A stretch of DNA of 64,000 bases from Blumeriella jaapii (Eukaryota; Ascomycota; Leotiomycetes; Helotiales; Drepanopezizaceae), in assembly GCA_009599575.1 (NCBI GenBank), contig VWND01000013.1:868001-932000 (forward strand). Reading direction: 5' to 3'. Under the pieces are notes generated by a model. It saw only the letters and a list, made by a program, of their open reading frames with translations, had not been told where the DNA came from and ran no database searches. A program made the position numbers and the translations under genes. This document shows, piece after piece, positions 45,516-57,540 of the stretch (within the stretch, counting starts at the first letter, position 1; the number at the start of each line of letters is the position of its first letter).

Positions 45516-46860
45516 TTCGGTCGTCGCAACTACCAGCCCCTATCACCATCGCATCAGCATTGCTCGATCAACGTCTTGTTAGATGCCTCTGACCCGCCTA
45601 CAGAACTCTGGACCAGGTCACCTACAGGCAGCGCAGACGTCTGGAACGCCATCGTCCAGAAGCTTCCGTCTCCTCCACACTCAACACGTCTCGGGGACTT
45701 GCTTCAATCTGGCGACGTGCCCCCTATGATATTCGGAAGTACGAGATACAAAGCAAGGATGGCGCAGTCCTCGTCGGCGGACTCGACTGGGGATCGAGGC
45801 GGTGGTTTTGGTGCTACCAGATGCTAAGACAGTCAAGAAAACGATTCCGCGGTCGAGGCTGCGATACCTTTCACCATGCACGAGTCGGCGCTAAGCCATA
45901 TTCGGATAGTGCTTAAGTTCAAGTACCTCACGTGATTCAGCAGACAGGATGTACGCGCCACGTACGGTAAAGTCGTAATCAGTGAACACGAACAGAGGGT
46001 GAATCAGGCAAAAAGAACGGAGTAAGGATTTGGACTCAGATAATTCAGCCAACTTCTTTTCGGTCGATATTTCTGGTTCTACTAGGTACTAATAGTAATA
46101 ATAAGTATACGCCGCATTCCATCGTTTTCCTGTGTACTTCCTCATTAACCAATGTGATCCCGGCTTGTTCTTACATGGCGCTCATTTTCATTCCCCGTCA
46201 ATCAGTTACAAGTCCAGCACCTGAGTTCTCGCCCCGTCTCCCAATGCAGATGTACATCAAGCAAGAGTATAGAGAACACACCGAGACAAGTCGTCGCTGA
46301 TAGAAGCAGGATGACTACAAGAGACAATGCCAAGGGAGCGATGAGCGCCTTCAAAAGAAAGGGTAGCCTATTCCCGACACCCGACAAACCCCAAACACGA
46401 ACAAAGGGAAGCAAGAACAATTCAGATAGCGACCTTCACGACATTTAAGGGAAGTCACCACCTGAACCAGCAAGGGATGAATACATCTCAACAGTGAAGA
46501 TGGCAGTTGAAGGCATCTGTGTCGTTGGAGTATGTATATGATGCGCATGAGGTCGAATCTTCATGTTGGACGTAGTTATATATGATTATATATAAATGTG
46601 TGCGTATATGTAATGCAATCATTTCGTCGTCGTGAGAAATTAATGGCGAACGAAAGACTGTCGAAAGGAAGATGGAGGTAGCGCAAAATTTTGTTGACGT
46701 GAGTCTATCGTGCAGAAAAAGGTGACGAGAACGGTGCTGTGATCCTGTCCTCGGTCGTGGTATAATTTATCCGCCAGGTCTAATAATACACTCGCTCAAG
46801 GCGAGAAAAGCAAAAAGCGACAGCCGATCCCGGGTATTAAGAAGGTTTCAGAAGGTGTGG
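45516..46860. other. Intergenic, YME1 promoter side; no gene seen
   Basis: 1.3 kb between the YME1 start and the 3' end of the C2H2 gene. Plus-strand frame 45456-45827 overlaps the YME1 presequence in antisense and is unrecognised. AT-rich sequence with TATATATGATTATATATA near 46577-46594 sits toward the C2H2 3' flank. Nothing else stands out. Confidence 0.5.
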
Positions 46861-48275
46861 TTACATGTTCTCGATGCGAGCACTAGGCATCTGTAAGGAG
46901 GGGTCATCGTACGACTCCACCTTCCAAGGGTCCTGAAATGCAAGCACGTGATTGACTTGAGAGTACGAGGGGATGTGGTTGACGACTTCGATGGGCGGTT
47001 GGTATGCGGCCGTGTTATGATACCACTGCGCTTCTTGTGCTTGGGAAGGGTGGTGATACGGCTCGGGCGTGTGTGATTGCGAGGGCAGGCTCTGGGTCAA
47101 ATGGTGGGGCATAGACGTCTGATATTGAAGCATCGACTGTTGCTGGGCGGAAGACTCGGTCGGGAGGGAGTATGTAGCGGACTGAGGAGCTGGGTGGTGC
47201 GTATAATACTGGTCCTGCGATACCGGGCTCTCTCTAGAGACCGATGAGTAACTGCTGGGGCTGCTCTGGAGAACCTCCTGTCGATCGACCTGGCGCGGCA
47301 GGTGGTATGTTGGGATGGTGGTCGGGTTGGTGTTGAGGCTTGCAACACCTGGGTTGTTCTGCTCCGGCACATAGTACGATGCGTGGCTAGGAAGACTTGG
47401 AGCTCGATGCATAATGTGGTGATGGGGAGCTTGCTCTTGAGGAGCTCCATGGTATTGCTGATGTTGTGGTGCACCCGACATGCCTTGGCGGTGCCCCGAA
47501 AACTGCTGGGACATGGAATAGGAGTCGACCTGGTGTTGATGATGTCCGAAGTCGCCAAAAGAGTGAGCGCGTTGCATCTGGTGACCGTGTCCGAGAGACT
47601 GTTGTTGCGAAATATGAATGCTCTGGGGCCAGTGCATAGGAGCGGGATGTTGAGGGGTGCAAGGGGACTCTCCAGAATCAGAATCAGAGGTATCTCCATC
47701 GTCGAGCTCAGAAGAGTGGATCCCTCTGAGGTGTGATCGTCTCTGGTGCTTGACCATTGTCGTCTTGCGGCAGAAGCTACAAGATGTTAGCGAAGACTCA
47801 AGCCGTCCATACTGCGGTACAAACCTCTTGAGGCATCCTTCATGGGCGCACTTGTAAGGGCGTTTGCCCGTGTGGATCCGACGATGACGAGCAAGACTGG
47901 AAGACTGAGACAAGTTAACACCATGCCAAGTATCCTGGGGAGGAGAAAGTCGTACATCCGAAAATCGCTTCCCACAGCCGATGTGTAAGCATTGGTGAGG
48001 CTTCTCGCCAGTGTGTGTTCGGATGTGAACTGTCAAAGCACTTCTCTGAATGAAGTTCTTTCCACAGCCCGGCGTCATACACGAGTACGGTCTTTCGTTG
48101 GTGTGTATTCGGTAATGTCTCTGAAGGTCAGACTTCCGGTTGAAGCTCTGAGGACAATCATTAGCTCTCTATGCTTCGAGACATTCCAGAATCTGCTCAC
48201 TTTGCTGCACGTTTGCCAATCACACTGAAAGGGCCTGGCATTTTGCTCATTCTCGACGAGCTCCATGACGTCCAT
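46861..48275 (-). CDS. C2H2 zinc-finger transcription factor, four fingers
   Basis: Exons 48275-48201, 48147-47956, 47904-47825 and 47776-46861 (introns of 53, 51 and 48 bp) give 420 residues. All three introns fall inside or between fingers, and each join rebuilds a finger: CSK+[18 protein letters not shown]+[11 protein letters not shown], and K+[16 protein letters not shown]. Four C2H2 fingers occupy about residues 16-132, linked by TNERPY/TGEKPH/TGKRPY, so it should bind DNA as a tandem array. The rest is a Gln/His/Ser/Pro-rich tail with an acidic patch ([17 protein letters not shown]), the usual form of an activation region. Which of the fungal C2H2 regulators it corresponds to I cannot say. 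Its upstream region is unusually long and gene-free. Confidence 0.92.
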
Positions 48276-49393
48276 TTTAGCGCCTTCGTGGGAGCTACTT
48301 GGGGTGGCGAAGATTCGGGTGACTTCGCGGTAAGGAGTGAGTGCTTGGGGTGACTCGAGGCCAGAGACTGAGAGTGGGTGTTTCGAAGAATGAATGATCG
48401 TAGCGAGACGGGTCGAGATAAGACGAGAAGATTAAAGCGTCCAGCGCAGGTAGCTGTGGTGTGGATGGGAGTTGGCGAAGAGAGTGATGTCGGACTCCCG
48501 CACAGGTGTATGTACAGCTGAGGTAGGTGGGTGTGAGTTCTTAAGCTTTGAACGGAACGAGCTCTGATGAAAAGTCAGGGACCTGGTCTGGTGGAATACG
48601 TGTGAGGGGAAGACGCATTTACATACTCTTGGGAGGAACCGGGATGGGGGTGCTTCTCCAACAGGGTTTGGCGCACGAGCGATGAAGCGACGTTCCACGC
48701 TGGGAGCAGCTGGCTTGCGTCTGACTAGAGAACTCTCTGAACTAGTTCGTCGAGGACGAAAGCAGGAACGGTAGTCTTCTGCAGAGCCCCCGTGGCGAGC
48801 TACTCGTCGATGACTGTCGGGCGGAAAGCAGGAGACCAGGAGCCCAGGAGAGGCAACTCTGTTTCGATGTCCGGATAGCCTCGACTGGTGCAGCGACAGT
48901 GCGTGACGTCGGTGCGCTCAAGGAAAGGGATTGTCTGTTTTCGAAACCGGCACCGTTCTTGAAGAAGACGTAGTACTTGACGGGCACCAGTACAGGCTGC
49001 TGTCTAATTCGGTTCTGCGTGTAGGGAAAGACGGAGGGGAACACGATTGGCCCAGATGGCGCGGCCGTCCGTTCGGTATATATGTCGAAGCTCGAGCGCA
49101 GGCTGTAGATCTGCTTCTTGGGAACGGTCGACTGGGCTGCCAGTCTTTCTTGACTAGGTTTTCCTGTTCCGGAGACGAGCAGCAGCAGCACGAAAGAATG
49201 CTGGGGGGGGGGGCTCTTTTAGGTTTCCACTGGCCTGACTCGCTGAATGGCGAAATGGTGCAAGGCTACTTTTCTATGGGCGGGAAAAAGCAGCATCAGC
49301 GACAGAGTTTTGGATGACCCCTACAGACTGGGGGAGGCGTGCAAAAGTGTGCCTGAATGCGCAAGTTGCCAGGAGCAGTCCGAGGTGGTTCCT

Positions 49394-49416
49394 GGGGGGG
49401 GGGGGGGGGGGGGGGG
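49394..49416. repeat. Poly-G run of 23 bases
   Basis: Uninterrupted G run in otherwise mixed sequence; length may be an assembly estimate. Confidence 0.85.
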
Positions 49417-49799
49417 ATGAGGATGGTTGAAGCTGGACGGCCGAGTAAGTAAATAAAGCGCGAAAGAGCGAAAGAGCTGGACGAGAACATCTCGCACCGC
49501 TAGATCAGGGCCGACGGGCCATCTCTGCTCTGGACCAGGCACGGCGTGCGAGAGAGTGAAGATGGAGGCAGGTCGATCGATAGAGGTACAGGACTAGTGT
49601 GTATTGTGTCTGTCTGCAGCAGCATTTTGGATTCGACTCGGCAGCGGCGCTAGCCATGACCGCTAAACAGGGGGCCGTCGACGAGCAGGTCGGCGGCGCA
49701 ATTTATATACCCGATCGAGCCTAAAAGGTTTCCGCCGCTAGCAGGGCTCTATTTTAACACAGCGGACGCACGAGTTCGTGTGGCTGGAGCCGATCCCAG

Positions 49800-50075
49800 G
49801 GACTAGGGGACTTATACCAGAACTTACAGTAGTTACAGTGGTTATAGTGGTTATAGCGGCTGTAGTAGTCACAGTAGGTACAGCAGCTACAGTAGGTACA
49901 CTAGGTACTGTAGGTACTGTAGGTAATGTAATTACTGTGCTTACATTACTTACAGTAGTTACCGTACTTACAGTACTTCCTGAACTCACAGCACTTACTG
50001 TACTTCCTGTACTTACAGTTCTTCCTGCACTTACAATACTTCCCGTACTTCTTGTACTTCCTGTACTCCCTGCTC
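49800..50075. repeat. Degenerate 9-bp repeat built on TACAGTA / GTACTTCCT
   Basis: About 30 imperfect units such as GTAGTTACA, GTAGGTACT and GTACTTCCT follow in register for 275 bp. Because the unit is a multiple of three, a frame on each strand stays open and gives repeating Thr-Val-Leu (plus) or Thr-Val-Ser/Pro (minus). The unit shares the TACAGTA/TACTGTA core with the dispersed motif. Confidence 0.8.
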
Positions 50076-50370
50076 CTACAGACTACGATGGACTCGACCT
50101 CCGCTGGACGGGACTCGGCTTCGGCGGGCGGTGGGCGGCGGCAGGGGGTCCTCTGGTGAGGGACTGGTGTGGGTGTGGTGTGGTGTGGTGTGGTGTGTGC
50201 TGCTGTACTGTAAGGCGAGAGATCCGCGCCGTTTCGCTTCTAGTGGTTCTGTCCGAAACATGTCAACAGTGTGACTAGCTGTGGTGAGATCGATCAGAAG
50301 GAAGCCGGTCTTCAGGGTTTTGAGCTTGTGTATTCTCTCCCTCACTCGCTGGCTGGCTGACTTACTGATT

Positions 50371-50465
50371 GACTGGCTGTTGGACTGGCTGTTGGACTGG
50401 CTGTTTGACTGGTTGTTTGACCTGCTGTTAGACTGGCTGTTGGACTGGCTGTGTGAATGGCTGAT
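50371..50465. repeat. 12-bp minisatellite, unit GACTGGCTGTTG, about 8 copies
   Basis: Interrupted tandem copies with single-base variants. Minus strand reads (Asn-Ser-Gln-Ser)n and plus strand (Trp-Leu-Leu-Asp)n, both artefacts of a unit divisible by three. Confidence 0.85.
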
Positions 50466-50516
50466 TGGCCTCAGGACCGCCGAACCTCTCTCTACCAAAA
50501 CCTACCTCACCACCTC

Positions 50517-50557
50517 CCTCCCTCCCTCCCTCCCTCCCTCCCTCCCTCCCTCCCTCC
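50517..50557. repeat. CCTC tetranucleotide microsatellite, about 10 copies
   Basis: Perfect (CCTC)n tract, pyrimidine on the plus strand. Confidence 0.9.
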
Positions 50558-53500
50558 GACTCCAGCCGGCCGCGAGCCCAGAAGACCGCGAGCTCTGAAC
50601 CAGTACAGTACGGTACACCCAGCACGGTAGCAGGAGCAGCGCGCAACTCGACTCATCCCCGCCAAAGGTTATTGATCAGACCCCTCTCACCTGACCACTG
50701 CCACCGCATTGACGAATGGCAAGTTGCGATGTGCCTGTCCTGCTCTGTACGGTCCTGTCCCGTACTGTCAGTATGTATGTATCTGATTTGCCACACCGAA
50801 CAGCACCCCCTCGATCTGCAAATGCACAGCACGGCTGTGCGGAATCCATCGATCGACTTCTCCTTTCCCGACGCCCTCTCGCCGAACAGACGGTGGGCTG
50901 ATGGCGCCCGGACAGAACTTTTCTGATGGGGAAATTGACAAATGAGCGTGCTTTTTGCCTTTGCCGACCACTCGAGAATCGGAATTTGAGAAGTGACTCT
51001 CCGAAATCCAGTACCCGCTCACGTACTGTAATGCCCTCGGCGACCCACCGACCCCCGTCGCTCGGGGGAATCCTGGCCGCGACCCTTGGTGAGCCTGGTC
51101 CTTGTAAAGCCCTTTTCTCTCTTCACCCCCATCCATGTATCCATCCATCCATCCATCCATTCATCCATCCATCCATCCATACCGTACGAGTAATACGAAG
51201 TCTGCTCGTAGTGCGTGCCTATTCTTGCTCATCCGCACCCGCGCCGATAAGGTCCGGACGCTGCATCGGATCTCGCCCATGCTCACATGCGTGATGCAAT
51301 CTTGCGTGCCCTCCGCCGTAGATCCGTTGCACTGTCATCGCGTCTCGGGGACGCGGCGGCGTCTCGTCGACCGGAACACCAGCTGGCCGCCGTCGTCGTG
51401 GAAATGATGGGTCGAAGCGTGCATCGGACCGGACGGACGTCTGTACAAGATGCATCGTCGGCTCGCGTACAGTACATCGTCCGCCGCTTCGGGGTTAAGG
51501 TGCGACGGTGGAATGTGAAGTATAACTGCGATACCTGGTCGTGCCGTACTTGCTGTGCTGTGCTGTGCTGTGTTGTGTTGTGCTGTAGGTACCAGGAGCG
51601 GCCACGAGGATCTCCCGTCCCGGCTGCTCACATGCAGCCTGGTCACGTGACCCTGCCTTGCCACTCGTGCCGTATCTGTCTGTACGGTCTGTACTGTCTG
51701 TACTGTACTCTACCATACTCTACCATCATCGGCGCGAGCATCACCGGCGCGAGCGCCATGCAAGCCATTCTTCTCGCCATCCTGCCTCGGGAGCCATCGG
51801 GATTCCAGGGCGCCAGGCCACATCACCCACTGCTGAGCAGTTCCAAGCGGTGCCCGATCGTACCGACAGCACAGTCCAGTACGCTCTCTCGACCTCTCGC
51901 TCCGCGGCCTGGAACACATGCTGGCTCACTAGCGATGCTTTCAATAGTCGGCACATCGTCGCGTTCGGAGAATACGTTCACTTGCATGGTCTGTCCATCC
52001 GGAGCAAAGCTCAATACACTTTGGAAGCAATGCAAGGGCGGCTGCTGCACGAAAACATGCAGATATAAACCTTCCCTCCGTCAACTCTAAACGGCCGCGA
52101 GTCGGCATCACAGCCTTTGCACGAGGCCCCGGCCCCAAGAGCCAGTCAGTAGGCAAGAAATCAAGTCAGGGGCATTGATCGCTCCCAGGATCCCACGAGA
52201 CGATAGCCAGCCTGAAACCGATTTCAATGAGACGGATGGTGGGGTAACGAACGGCTTGATACTTCGTCCCATGGGATCGCGGGACCCGTGGTCGCCGAGA
52301 CAATCTCGGAGCGCTGTGGCCACAACCCAATCCATCCTTCAGCATGCTCGCGCAACGTCCCCGGGCCTGGGGATGGTGGTGTCATGTTCGCCCAACCGCC
52401 AGATGGCCGATGGGAGAGTTACGTCGTGGCGAGGGGAGAGTGACCCTAGACGCGACGGACAGCCAGCTCGCTCCAAACAAAAACCGCCGTGCAAGCAAGA
52501 ATCGAGCATCCCAACGCCAAGGCGAAGTACGAGATTAAGGTAAAGCAGCAGTCTACAGACAGGACGACATTCGAGTTCCGCGGAAGTATATCGCCGGCCG
52601 AGGCCATGAATTAGCGCTGTCAGCGCGCTATATCCGTGACTCGCATCCGGGGGGTTTTCCAAAAATCGTCCGCCGGCCTTGTACCGTCAGGTCAAGAGTG
52701 TCCAAGTGGAATGCTCAAGTACACGAGGACCGGAATGACCCATCCACCGAGTAAGGCATTCCGCACCTCTCCGTGAAGTAAGAGGTCGTGATAAGGATAT
52801 GGCATTCTTCGGACTGTGCAGATAAGGATTTCCACCGGTGCCTGCATGTTCCTACACGAACATGCGGTCTCAGCAAGACGTGGCCCTGTCGGTCCCTGGA
52901 GGATAAGAATTCCAACGAGGTATTCTTAGTGTCTTCCCTTGTGAAATTCCCGTTCCAACCATTTTAGCTTCCAGTCCCCCGCTGGTCAGTTCTCACAATA
53001 CCAAGCTTGAATGCGGCCATGGCAGTCTCGGTGTGTGCTGGTGGGTCCTGGGGACAGAATGCCGTGTAAACAAGAACCGGGGTCGCGAGTCAGTGCTGAG
53101 AGGGACGAAAGGTTGAATTCCAAGAAGAGATTGCACTTACTCCTCCATCTCGGCAGCGGCTAGTCGCCGCTCGTCCGGCCCGGTGTGGTCGCCGCGAAAT
53201 CCCCAGATTCACGAAGCCAGGCCGCCATGGATCTCACCACTCGCTCGCTTCGCTCTTCGCTGCTCGCTCACCACGCCCATCCCATCTCGGGCTGCCGTCG
53301 AGCCGTGAGAGATCGCGCCACGTCTCGAACCGGCGTCTTATTCGGGCCAGGTGGGGATGTGGAAGCTGCAGGTGTTGCGCAAGCCTCGTGTTCGAAGTGA
53401 GGGCCGCGTCGAATTTCGATTGGGACTTTACGTAGCCCGACGTCAAGATGCTCCTACGCATAGAGCGTCCACCCGTCGCAGAATGGTTTCATTATGCGCC

Positions 53501-56500
53501 TGAGATGCTGAGGTACCTAGGTACCTGGGTACCTCGCATCGCCATCTGGTGACTAGTAAGCAACGACTCACCGACTTTTGGCGAGACAACTCTACAGAGA
53601 ATCTGGCTACGGACAATTCGTTTCCGCCATCTCGATCCCTGGGCCCGTAAACCACGGGCCAATGGTTCGCGGCAAATGCGTCGACTCCCGGGGCTACAGC
53701 AGTTGCCGACCCAAGATGGAAATTCCAATTGCTCGTACCGTCGACAGGGCATCATCAAGTCTCGGCCTCTCAGAGTGCCAACGGCCCCTCGATCAAAGGC
53801 CGAGATCGTCTCGAAAGCCATCATGGCGCGTGGTTTTTGCCTCCTAGGTGCTTTAGCTCGCCCTGCAAGCCACCCAGCACCCCAGTGGGACAATCTTTCG
53901 CTGCGGTTGATGACAATTCCTCGCTGCGGTTGAAGTGTTTCCAAACGCCATGTAGGACTTCATTCTATGTTGCCAGACTCACGAAGACGACCTGAAAAAA
54001 ACCATCTGGAAAATCGAACCTCAGTATCTTCTCGCGTCCAGAGACTTGTCACTGCTGATCCACCGTCAAACAATCGCGGCCGTCTCTCGAGCGGCATGTG
54101 TCAATATCGTGAACATCGTCATTGTCACGGTCTGTGCGTGTCCGCTCGAGCTCCTCGGCACTGCAGGATAAGCGACATCTCGTCGCAGAAAGTAAACACG
54201 CATACAACACTTCCAGTATCTCTGCACGTCACGAGCTGTACAGCAGCTACGCTCACATTTTGTCACGCGCGTTTCCAGTCCCATTCTTCTCCGAGACCTG
54301 CATATCGAAAATGCATTTCTCTTCCCGAACGATTTTCTCGCCGGGACCGACTCCCTTCGAGCCGCGGAGCAGGTCTCCTCCCAGACATCGCTCTCCCACG
54401 TGCCAGCAAGCAGACGCAATTCCCCGGCTACCTTTGCAACAGTGCATGCAGCTGCCGCATAAGCCGGCCGTAAGTGTACCTGAATGTAGGTACGATGTGT
54501 GTCGCATGGCCAGTTGCGGGCAAGGATACGACAAATGCTTGTCCTGCAAACTAGGCCGATGCCCGCCGGCCACCTTCAGCATCCTCGGAACGCGGCTAAT
54601 TGACGACATGGGCGTGGTTTCGGCACCAGGTGAAGGATGGATGGCGAGGCGTGGGTGAGTGATATCACGCCTCTCTCCATGTCCGCTCTCCACGGGGGGC
54701 CTAAGCACGCCGTGATGACACTGAGCAGCGTGCTAGATGTCGCAAGGAAGCCAGCCAGGCTCAATGCAAGACGATCAGAAGTGGACCTGGGTGGGCTGAG
54801 GGACATCCATCCTCCATCCTCTCCATGTGTTTCGCGCTTGCTGAGAACGCGCCAGGTTCTTGGCCCTTCGTTATCTCCAACGCCGACGGACGATAACGGG
54901 AAGTCCTGAACTGAAACAAGATTCACAATTCTGCACATGCAGTTCATGCAAAGAGGCGGGGTCTGCAATGCGATAGGTACCCTTCTCCAGCGACTTGGCC
55001 CTCTGGCCACGCGGACGAGGGGCCGACAATTCACTTTCGCTGTCCTGTCCTGTCCTGCCCTGCCCTGTACTGTACGGGAGAACCTCTCCAAAAGCGTGGG
55101 CGAGATCGAGGACATCTGAGCCTCTATCCACAGTCCGCTCGACTTTTAATCGTACCGGTGAGGTCGCGGAGAAACCGCTGACAGAGCACGAGAGTTAAGG
55201 CCTCGGCCTAACTAAAGGATATGTCTCACTCTGGCTTCGATGTTGGTACAGCATGTACATACTGAATGTAGTATGTCCAGACTGTGTGCTACGATACGAT
55301 TACGATGGGCCACGGTTTCGGCGGGGTGGACCCTGACTCGCTATCAAGGTACATACACATGTGCAGTCCTACAGTATGTACATACATACATACATCGCCG
55401 TATCTTAACGCGTTTGGCGAGGAAAAGCAACAGACTTTGACCTCAGACGGTAGGGACGACGAAGTGGACCTGGAGCATGCTCCACATCCCCACCGCGGAT
55501 AACTCACGCGGCATCAACGTGCACTCCGTCGAAGCTGCGAATGTGTTTCTATCTCCGAAGCCAACTGCGGAGAGATAGCGCGAAGAGAATCCGCGAAGAG
55601 ATAGATACCCACCCGACGCATTCTGTGGCTCCCAGGCGTCTCCACCGGCCTCACAATTCGATGTTGCCTTTAAAGTTGTCGATATGGGCGCGCTCGTTGA
55701 CAGCTGGTCCCCGCAAGCTCCGCGGTGCCGCTTCCACTCCTCGGGCATGTGTTTGTCTCCTGTACAGTCCATACAGACTGCCATGCGGCCGTGGATCCCA
55801 CTTGGTGGCCTCATGGCCCCCCTCGATGCCATGGAATCATGCAGTTGCGCGGCCATCACTCCCTCCCGTCAGCTGACGTCCAGCACGACGAGCGTCCCTG
55901 GTCCCAGCCAAGGCCGACGCCCGGTCGAAGCATGCCTCTTTCCAGGTGCAAGTTTAGCACTTCGAAATACCATGATTCTGCAATCTCTGCTGCATGCACG
56001 AGACCAGAACTGGATTCAGCAGAAAGCTTTACTTATTGAATACAGACTTCAGAGATTAGGGGGGGGGAGGGGGGGCCCTTAGGGGTGGACCCCTTTCCCT
56101 GCTGGTCGGGAGAGTTGAGGGTGGAAAGCATGCGCCGAACTCTCTGCGCCCAAACTCTTTCTCATGTACGCTCGACCGCGGCCCCGCGAGATCCTGTGTC
56201 CAGACCAGACTCACGAGAACGAAAACGAAGAGGCGAGATCTCTCTTGGTTGGGGGAGGGGGGCCTGAGTGCCCGTCGTCTCGTCCCCTGATCCCTCAGTT
56301 GCTCCTGCGGTTGGACGGATGTACTGTACGATCGATTGCCCATCTGTGCTGCCGCTGCCGCTGCCGCTGCCGCTGCCGCCGCCGCTGCTGCTGCTGCTTC
56401 TCATTACCACCCATATCCTCGGACTGTCCGAGGGTCGGTCGAAGATGGTCGATAGGCCCGACGGCTCGCCCTGGCTCTCCGCGACGGGAGATGAACGGTG

Positions 56501-57456
56501 AAGGGCAAAAGCGCCGCATAGCTCCCGAATGTACCATCTGTGGCCCAGCATCTTGCTCCCTTTTTCTCGGGGGGGGAAGAATGTAAGCCACAAACATTAA
56601 ATGCGATAGTGTGTTTCAACCTTCCATGCTTCCCACGTCCAGCAGCCGTTTATCCTCGGGATCGATGCTTTCGGTGCGTGCGTACATACGGAGCAAATGC
56701 TAACTTGCACCCACCAACTTACCGGCCGACTGACATGCTATTCCTGGAACTGCGGTTATGGCGGAAATCCCATGGCACGTGCTGGATCGGCCGTGTATCA
56801 ACTATGTTTCGGAATATAAGAATCGGCAGGGGATTCTGGCCTCGGCAACTCAGATCCGGACACTCCCACCACATCAAGCACTTTGGAGTGAAATGCTTAA
56901 TTCGGTGGATTCATCGATGGGAGGCCTGGTCTTCTTTTCGAATTCCCTCCATCCATTCGTCCCACGTCGCTCGTCTTGCTCCCCGCCATCGCTTTCGCGC
57001 CTGCGGAATCGCTGTCACGTGTCTCAGGCGACTTGCTCGTATTGTCCTCATGTCCTGTGTGATTTCTGCCTCGTGAGGAACCTGAGCTGCGCAGAAGCAG
57101 CAGCTGTTCAGGCGCGCGCCTTTCTTTCTGCCCATTCCCCTTCCCCTTCTCGTGCCGTTCGTGTCGTTCGTGCCGTACTGTACGACGACGTTGCTCGTGT
57201 AGCGAGGTAAACACCAACCAGTGCGATGTGGAAGCCGGTCGCCAAGAGCGGCGACTCGACAGGTGTTGCGTCCACCCGCGTCCAGGTTGAGAATCGAGAA
57301 GTGCTTACTCGGTCCCCCAGCTTATCCGTCTCACCGGACCGGAGGATCGAGGGAATTTGAAATCTTTGATCCGTACCTCTTTGCGTTCATGGATGGGCCT
57401 GGATGCAGAGAGGCGCGGTGCTGTGTACGTACAGGACATGGACAGGACATGGACAA

Positions 57457-57540
57457 TACTGTAAGTACAGTACCTACTGTAAGTACTGTCGTCATGTACT
57501 GTCGTCATGTACTGTAAGTACTGTAGTACTGTACTGTATT
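57457..57540. repeat. Cluster of TACTGTA/GTACTGTCGTCAT repeats
   Basis: Contains two direct copies of ATGTACTGTCGTC-like 13-mers and several TACTGTAAGTACTGTA units. It is the densest instance of the dispersed pentamer motif in this region. Confidence 0.7.

Larger units (their letters stand above)
48276..52999. other. Gene-poor region, proximal part (upstream of the C2H2 gene)
   Basis: No gene recognised. The first 1.5 kb should hold the C2H2 promoter and leader. A 23-base G run lies at 49394-49416, a degenerate 9-bp repeat at 49800-50075, a 12-bp repeat at 50371-50465, a CCTC array at 50517-50557, ATCC repeats at 51133-51180, TGCTG/TGTTG repeats at 51552-51588, and several CTGTAC-type clusters (50603-50615, 50745-50775, 51467-51475, 51683-51716). 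All open frames are short or follow the repeats. Confidence 0.5.

Noticed and set aside
45456..45827. 123-codon plus-strand frame near the YME1 start
   Set aside because: Begins inside the antisense of the YME1 presequence and shows no recognisable pattern or splice partner.
50281..50598. Trp/Leu/Asp repeat frame resembling a membrane repeat protein
   Set aside because: It follows the 12-bp GACTGGCTGTTG minisatellite; no start context or flanking coding sequence.
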